A stretch of 18,003 nucleotides of DNA from JBGTFE01 sp036403235 (GTDB lineage: Bacteria > Acidobacteriota > Blastocatellia > Pyrinomonadales > Pyrinomonadaceae): the NCBI GenBank assembly GCA_036403235.1, contig DASWRI010000068.1, positions 1 to 18,003 of the forward strand, written 5' to 3'. Below are positions 14,131 to 18,003 of this stretch, one piece after another (the stretch's first letter is position 1; every line of letters begins with the position of its first letter). The position numbers and the translations under genes were made by a program. A model generated the notes under the pieces. That model did not search any database. It was not told the origin of the DNA and worked only from the letters and a program-made list of their open reading frames with translations.

Positions 14131-15099
14131 ATGTATAAAGCATTCGGAAATGCTTTCAAGCAGTTTTCTTTTTTACTCGTTTTAGCATTTTTGCTAACCC
14201 TCACGATTTCCGCGCAATCCGTCATCACCGGCACTTGGAAGGCCGACACCAAAACGAACTGGGACAAAAAGAGCAAGTCCGACAACGACGATGACTGGGA
14301 CACGTCCGACAAGGCGGATAACGCGGACAAAATTTACCTCTCGTTCGAGCGCCGCACCGAAAAGGGCGGCAGAAATCAGAACGGTTCGGATTACAATTAT
14401 GCGGATTTGCAGGGCTTGAGCAAGCAGCAGGCGGCGAGCGGCGGCGCGGTCAAGTTCAGTCTCGTGCGCGAAGCCGGAACGATTGACTGCGAAGGCACGT
14501 TCGCCGACGGGAAAGGCTCGGGCACGTTTCGCTTTACGCCGAATATGCAGTTCGTTTCGGGAATGAAATCGCGCGGGTTCGATTTTGAAAAAAATCCTTC
14601 GCGCGGCGACGGCACGAGCGAAGACCGTCTGTTTGCCGCCGCGACAATTAATGTGACGACCGCTTTAGCCGACGATTTGCTCTCGGCCAACTTCGGCCCG
14701 CTCGACGTTGACGACCTTTTCAAAGCCGCGATTTTCAAAGTCGATTCGAAGTTTATGCGCGAGATGAAGGCGAGCGGTTTTCCGAATCTCGGAATGGAAG
14801 AACTCGTCAAGGCGCGCATCTTTAAGATTGACGCCGATTTCGTCCGCGAAGTAACGCAGATGGGTTTTGACAAAGAGCCTTTCGAAAGCCTCGTCAAAAT
14901 GCGCATCTTCAAAGTTACGCCCGCCTTTATCAACGAAGTCAAAGCCGAAGGTCTGGAAAATCTCGACATCGAAGATTTGGTAAAAATGCGCATCTTCAAA
15001 ATCGACGCCGCCTTTATCCGCCAGGCGCGAGCCGAAGGCGTCCCGCTCAAAGTCGAAGCCCTCGTCCAGAAACGCATCGGCGTCTGGAGCAAAGACTAA
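14131..15099 (+). CDS. Secreted protein with four MRIFK-type repeats
   Basis: A 322-residue exported protein of unknown function. ATG 14131 has AAGGAG nine bases upstream and starts a signal peptide (FLLVLAFLLTLTISAQ, ends near residue 29). Residues 30-190 form a beta-rich domain (VITGTWKADTKTNW, LSFERRTEKGG, VKFSLVREAGTIDCEGTF). Four repeats of about 29 residues follow: LVKMRIFKVTPAFINEVKAEG with variants KAAIFKVDSKFMREMKASG, KARIFKIDADFVREVTQMG and KMRIFKIDAAFIRQARAEG, then a partial fifth. Such repeats, often written MRxHGVTPEFIxELxALGY, are known from Acidobacteriota proteins, sometimes joined to peptidase or sensor domains; their function is not established. A longer frame starting at 14071 lacks a ribosome site and would hide the signal peptide. 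Confidence 0.75.
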   Translation: MYKAFGNAFKQFSFLLVLAFLLTLTISAQSVITGTWKADTKTNWDKKSKSDNDDDWDTSDKADNADKIYLSFERRTEKGGRNQNGSDYNYADLQGLSKQQAASGGAVKFSLVREAGTIDCEGTFADGKGSGTFRFTPNMQFVSGMKSRGFDFEKNPSRGDGTSEDRLFAAATINVTTALADDLLSANFGPLDVDDLFKAAIFKVDSKFMREMKASGFPNLGMEELVKARIFKIDADFVREVTQMGFDKEPFESLVKMRIFKVTPAFINEVKAEGLENLDIEDLVKMRIFKIDAAFIRQARAEGVPLKVEALVQKRIGVWSKD

Positions 15100-15114
15100 A
15101 TTTAGTGAGTAGTG

Positions 15115-15176
15115 AAAAGTGGAAAGTGGAAAGTGGAAGAAATAAATTTTTCTTCCACTTTCCACTTTCCACTTTT
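15115..15176. terminator. Perfect 28-bp inverted repeat, bidirectional terminator
   Basis: The arms 15115-15142 and 15149-15176 are perfectly complementary around TAAATT. Each arm contains three GTGGAAA-type units in tandem. It lies between two converging genes (stops at 15099 and 15181), where a terminator working both ways is expected. Confidence 0.85.
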
Positions 15177-15180
15177 TAAC

Positions 15181-15438
15181 TTAGTCTGCGTATGGCGCGG
15201 TTCCGGTATCGACGATTTTCCAGATTTCCGATTCGGGAATGTAAAAAGGTTTTTTGGTAATGCAGATTTTTAAGGTTTCCTTCGTTTCGTTGTAAATCGC
15301 GCTCAACTCGATTCCGTAAGGCCCTTTGACGCTGACGTCGTCGCCTTCGGGCACAATCACGCCTTCCGCTGCCAAATCCTTGCGCAGATGATTTAACTCC
15401 GCTCTCGTAATCCCGCCGTATTGTTTGCATTCAGGCAT
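15181..15438 (-). CDS. Small protein of unknown function
   Basis: An 85-residue soluble protein with no signal peptide or membrane segment. The sequence MPECKQYGGITRAELNHL, LAAEGVIVPEGDD, IELSAIYNETKETLKICI and ESEIWKIVDTG suggests a helix followed by a small beta sheet. I do not recognise the family. A strong AGGAG nine to ten bases before the ATG and the plausible amino-acid makeup support a real gene. The stop lies just beyond the 28-bp inverted repeat shared with the converging neighbour. The single N-terminal Cys (C4) has no partner motif. It faces away from hutG with 131 bp between, where no other feature is seen. Confidence 0.75.
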   Translation of the reverse strand: MPECKQYGGITRAELNHLRKDLAAEGVIVPEGDDVSVKGPYGIELSAIYNETKETLKICITKKPFYIPESEIWKIVDTGTAPYAD

Positions 15439-15569
15439 TTATTTAATATTCTCCTCGCACTTTCTCTAAAGATTAACATACAGCAAAGCGCGTATTTATG
15501 ATATTTTGTATCTAGAAAACGCGTCTCTGACGTTAAAGCCGAAAATCTCCGCTTTCATGACTGATTGTA

Positions 15570-16376
15570 ATGAATAATCCATATTTTATCGTCGAACCGG
15601 CGGGCGCAAAAGTGCCCGTTATCGTCAGCGTGCCGCATTCGGGCGTCGATTTCCCCGGGGAATTAAAGCCCCGTTACCGCGCCGAAATGATTGCTCAAAT
15701 CGACGACACCGATTGGCTCGTCCACGATTTATATAATTTTGCGCCCGAACTTGGAATCACGATAATCCACGCCCGCTACAGCCGCTGGGTGATTGACCTC
15801 AATCGCGACCCGGAAAGCGCGCCGCTCTACGACGACGGCAGAATCATCACCGGCCTGACGCCTTCGACCGATTTTCTCGGCAGAGAAATTTACACGGATA
15901 AAAAATTTGTCCCTGACGAAGAAGAAACCACGCGCCGGCTCGAAAATTACTATCGCCCTTATTACCAAAAAATCGAAAGCCTTCTGAAAGAAAGAATCGA
16001 CGAGTTCGGGCAGGTTTTATTGTGGGACGCGCATTCGATTCGCCGGTTTGTGCCGACCATCAGGCCCGAACCGTTTCCCGATTTGATTTTGGGCGACAAC
16101 GACGAGCGTTCGGCTGCAAAGGAAATTATCGATATTGCTCTCGACGGTCTGCGCGCGGGCAGATACGAAGCTAATCACAACACGCCGTTTAAGGGCGGTC
16201 ATATCACAAGGCACTTCGGAAAACCCGAAACGCGCGTCCACGCGCTTCAGCTCGAAATGTCGAAAATTCATTATATGAATGACGACGAAACGACTTTCAG
16301 CGAAGACAGAGCCGCGGAAATGCGAAAAGTTCTGCGTCCCGTTTTCGGGCGCTTAATCGAGCATCTAACGAAATGA
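15570..16376 (+). CDS. hutG: N-formylglutamate amidohydrolase
   Basis: A 268-residue metal-dependent hydrolase of the N-formylglutamate amidohydrolase family (zinc-peptidase-like fold). It splits N-formyl-L-glutamate into glutamate and formate, the last step of the formylglutamate branch of histidine degradation. The family motifs are visible: IVSVPHSGVDFP near the start (His in the metal site), ARYSRWVIDLNRDP, LLWDAHSIRR, NHNTPFKGGHITRHFG and HALQLEMSK. The first codons follow a weakly marked start at 15570 without a good ribosome site. The stop overlaps the start of hutF by four bases (ATGA), so the two are probably translationally coupled. Length is normal. Confidence 0.9.
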   Translation: MNNPYFIVEPAGAKVPVIVSVPHSGVDFPGELKPRYRAEMIAQIDDTDWLVHDLYNFAPELGITIIHARYSRWVIDLNRDPESAPLYDDGRIITGLTPSTDFLGREIYTDKKFVPDEEETTRRLENYYRPYYQKIESLLKERIDEFGQVLLWDAHSIRRFVPTIRPEPFPDLILGDNDERSAAKEIIDIALDGLRAGRYEANHNTPFKGGHITRHFGKPETRVHALQLEMSKIHYMNDDETTFSEDRAAEMRKVLRPVFGRLIEHLTK

Positions 16377-17731
16377 AATCATATCGCTTCAAGGCTCTGC
16401 TGCAAAACGACGGCTGGATTGAAAACGCGACCGTCGCGGTCGGCGAGCGCGGCGAAATCGTCTCCGTCTCGCAAACGGAAAATCCCGGCTCGATTCAAAT
16501 CGAAGGCTATGCGCTGCCGGGCTTTCAAAACGCTCACTCGCACGCTTTTCAATACGCGATGGCAGGACTCGCCGAGCGGCGAGCGGACGGGCAGGAAGCC
16601 GATGATTTCTGGTCGTGGCGCGAAGCGATGTACCGGCTGGCACTTAATCTCAACCCGGAGCAGATGAAGATTATCGCCTCGATGCTTTACGCCGAGCTCG
16701 TCCGGCACGGTTTCACAAACGTGGCGGAGTTTCACTACGTCCATCACGACCGAAACGGCGCGCCCTACGACAATTTAGCCGCGATGGGCGAAGCGCTCGT
16801 CGAAGCGGCGCGCGAAGCCCGTATAAAAATCACTCTCATCCCGATTTTTTATCAAAAAGGCGGATTCGGAGAGCCGCCGAGCGACCGCCAGCGCAGATTT
16901 ATCTCACGGACTTTTGAAGATTATCTAAAGCTTTTCGAGGCTTCCGCCCAGATTTGCCGGCGCTACGAAAACGCAAACGTCGCCGTCGGCATCCACTCGA
17001 TGCGCGGCGTCAATTGCGCGGATATTTTAAGAACCGTCCGGGACGCGCCGCAAGACGTTCCATTTCACATACACGCGGCCGAGCAGTTAAAAGAAATCGA
17101 AGACTCGATTCAATATCTCGGAAAAAGACCGGTCGAGTGGCTTCTCGAAAACATCGGGCTCGGCGAGCGGTTTCATCTCGTCCACGCCACTCACCTGACC
17201 GCAGACGAAACCGAAAGATTGGCCAAATCATGCGCCAACGTCGTGCTTTGCCCGAGCACCGAGGGCAATCTCGGCGACGGCCTTTTCCCCTTGCGCGCGT
17301 TTCAATCCGGCGGCGGCGCGTGGAGCATCGGAACCGACAGCCACGTCGGCCTGAATCCATTGGAAGAACTGCGCCTCCTCGATTACGGGCAGCGCTTAAT
17401 CACGCACAAACGCGACATCTTTACAGGAGACCAAATCAAAGACAGCGGCTTATACGCCGTCCGGCAGGCAACCGTCTCGGGCCGCAAAGCGATGAATAAT
17501 TTCGAATCCCGATTTTTCGCTCCCGGCGCGTCATTCGACGCCTGCATCATCAAATCCGACGAACCTCTTCTAGCCAGCGTAAAAACGGAAAATCTGGCTT
17601 CTTCTATAATTTACTGCACCGATTCTTCACAAATCTACGGCAGCTTCGTCACCGGAAATCTCATTCAAAAAGATGAGAAATACCGTCAAATAAAAAAATC
17701 TTTTATAGATTGTATAAAGCAGTTTAGATGA
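16373..17731 (+). CDS. hutF: Formimidoylglutamate deiminase
   Basis: A 452-residue amidohydrolase-superfamily enzyme that converts N-formimino-L-glutamate to N-formyl-L-glutamate and ammonia, the substrate of HutG encoded just before it. Metal ligands are visible in order: LPGFQNAHSHAFQ (His55, His57), PFHIHAAEQ, LVHATHL and IGTDSHV (Asp). RRADGQEADDFWSWREAMY and LCPSTEGNLGDGLFPL are HutF-specific stretches for the formimino and carboxylate groups. Length is normal. It overlaps hutG by ATGA. Together they give the five-step hut route, used where the direct formiminoglutamase is lacking; the upstream genes (hutH, hutU, hutI) are not in this window. Confidence 0.93.
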   Translation: MKSYRFKALLQNDGWIENATVAVGERGEIVSVSQTENPGSIQIEGYALPGFQNAHSHAFQYAMAGLAERRADGQEADDFWSWREAMYRLALNLNPEQMKIIASMLYAELVRHGFTNVAEFHYVHHDRNGAPYDNLAAMGEALVEAAREARIKITLIPIFYQKGGFGEPPSDRQRRFISRTFEDYLKLFEASAQICRRYENANVAVGIHSMRGVNCADILRTVRDAPQDVPFHIHAAEQLKEIEDSIQYLGKRPVEWLLENIGLGERFHLVHATHLTADETERLAKSCANVVLCPSTEGNLGDGLFPLRAFQSGGGAWSIGTDSHVGLNPLEELRLLDYGQRLITHKRDIFTGDQIKDSGLYAVRQATVSGRKAMNNFESRFFAPGASFDACIIKSDEPLLASVKTENLASSIIYCTDSSQIYGSFVTGNLIQKDEKYRQIKKSFIDCIKQFR

Positions 17732-17748
17732 TAACCGGCGAGTAAAAG

Positions 17749-18003
17749 CTAAATGATTCTGAAAACTTCTTTTCGATGCCACGCCAGAGCATTTAAATCC
17801 GGCATAAATTTTTCCTCAACCGGGTGAATAATTTCGCGGCCGGCAAGAGCTGCAATATAAGAAGGCAGATTATTGTTTTGAGTTAATTGTGGCTAAGTCA
17901 TAACCTCGTATCTGGAAGTTATGCTTATCAATCCTTCGTCAAAATTCCAATGGCAAGAACGGCAAAGACACAATCCGTTTTGCGGGTCGTCGTTTCTGCT
18001 GAT
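17749..18003 (-). pseudogene. HNH endonuclease-like gene, 3' part, with amber stop
   Basis: On the minus strand from the right edge: NDDPQNGLCLCRSCHWNFDEGLISI and YEVMT, then TAG (17895-17893), then PQLTQNNNLPSYIAALAG, REIIHPVEEKFMPDLNALAWHRKEVFRII and TAG (17751-17749). The first stretch resembles the NGLxLCxxCHWxFD zone of HNH endonucleases (restriction-type), and the WHRxxVF ending is typical of the C-terminal end of the same proteins, so the amber stop splits one gene. The beginning is outside the window. It could be a recent pseudogene or, less likely, a gene that truly ends at the amber stop. Confidence 0.6.

Noticed and set aside
14397..15092. Long minus-strand frame of 231 codons
   Set aside because: A shadow of the repeat protein gene; its periodic look comes from the repeats on the plus strand.

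Overview
The window looks like a chromosomal segment of a bacterium of moderate GC, probably an Acidobacteriota member (Blastocatellia/Pyrinomonadales type). That placement is an inference from family resemblance: a choice-of-anchor-V/VCBS cytochrome-like protein, a secreted protein with 'MRIFK' repeats, long inverted repeats such as accgcagagaacgcag in gene gaps, and hutF/hutG histidine catabolism. No marker gene here proves it.

Region 1 (1-3983) is accessory and partly decayed. It starts with the 5' part of a higB toxin gene on the minus strand, whose palindromic operators overlap its promoter. Two minus-strand clusters of tRNA-like segments follow (409-508 and 1227-1538). They carry seven recognisable anticodon arms (Thr-TGT, Pro-GGG, Val-GAC, Arg-CCT, Arg-TCG, Val-CAC, Phe-GAA) but eroded or missing acceptor, D and T arms. 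A GreA/GreB-like factor lies between the clusters and a tyrosine recombinase directly follows. Next come a paiB-like gene broken by a TAA and a mosaic of FG-GAP/VCBS protein remains.

Region 2 (3990-7786, minus strand) is a probable four-gene exported-protein operon: two monohaem c-type cytochromes, a CxxCH-containing choice-of-anchor-V protein with six FG-GAP/VCBS repeats, and an outer-membrane beta-barrel protein.

Region 3 (8175-11244, plus strand) holds a HEAT-repeat (AlkD-like) protein, then a tight exported set: a cupredoxin, a heavy-metal-associated (HMA) domain fused to an outer-membrane barrel, and a TlpA-like thioredoxin. The HMA-barrel gene has an in-frame TGA exactly where the second Cys of the metal-binding CxxC belongs. 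It is followed by a hairpin of the right position and shape for a bacterial SECIS element. I read it as a candidate selenoprotein (C-G-N-Sec), and it is the strongest discovery in the window.

Region 4 (11245-18003) is housekeeping: gltX, a GNAT acetyltransferase, a striking 16-unit array with an exact 21-bp period, a secreted repeat protein, a small conserved-looking protein, and a translationally coupled hutG-hutF pair for the formylglutamate branch of histidine degradation. It ends with the 3' part of an HNH endonuclease-like gene carrying an amber stop. Several gaps hold long near-perfect inverted repeats that probably act as terminators.
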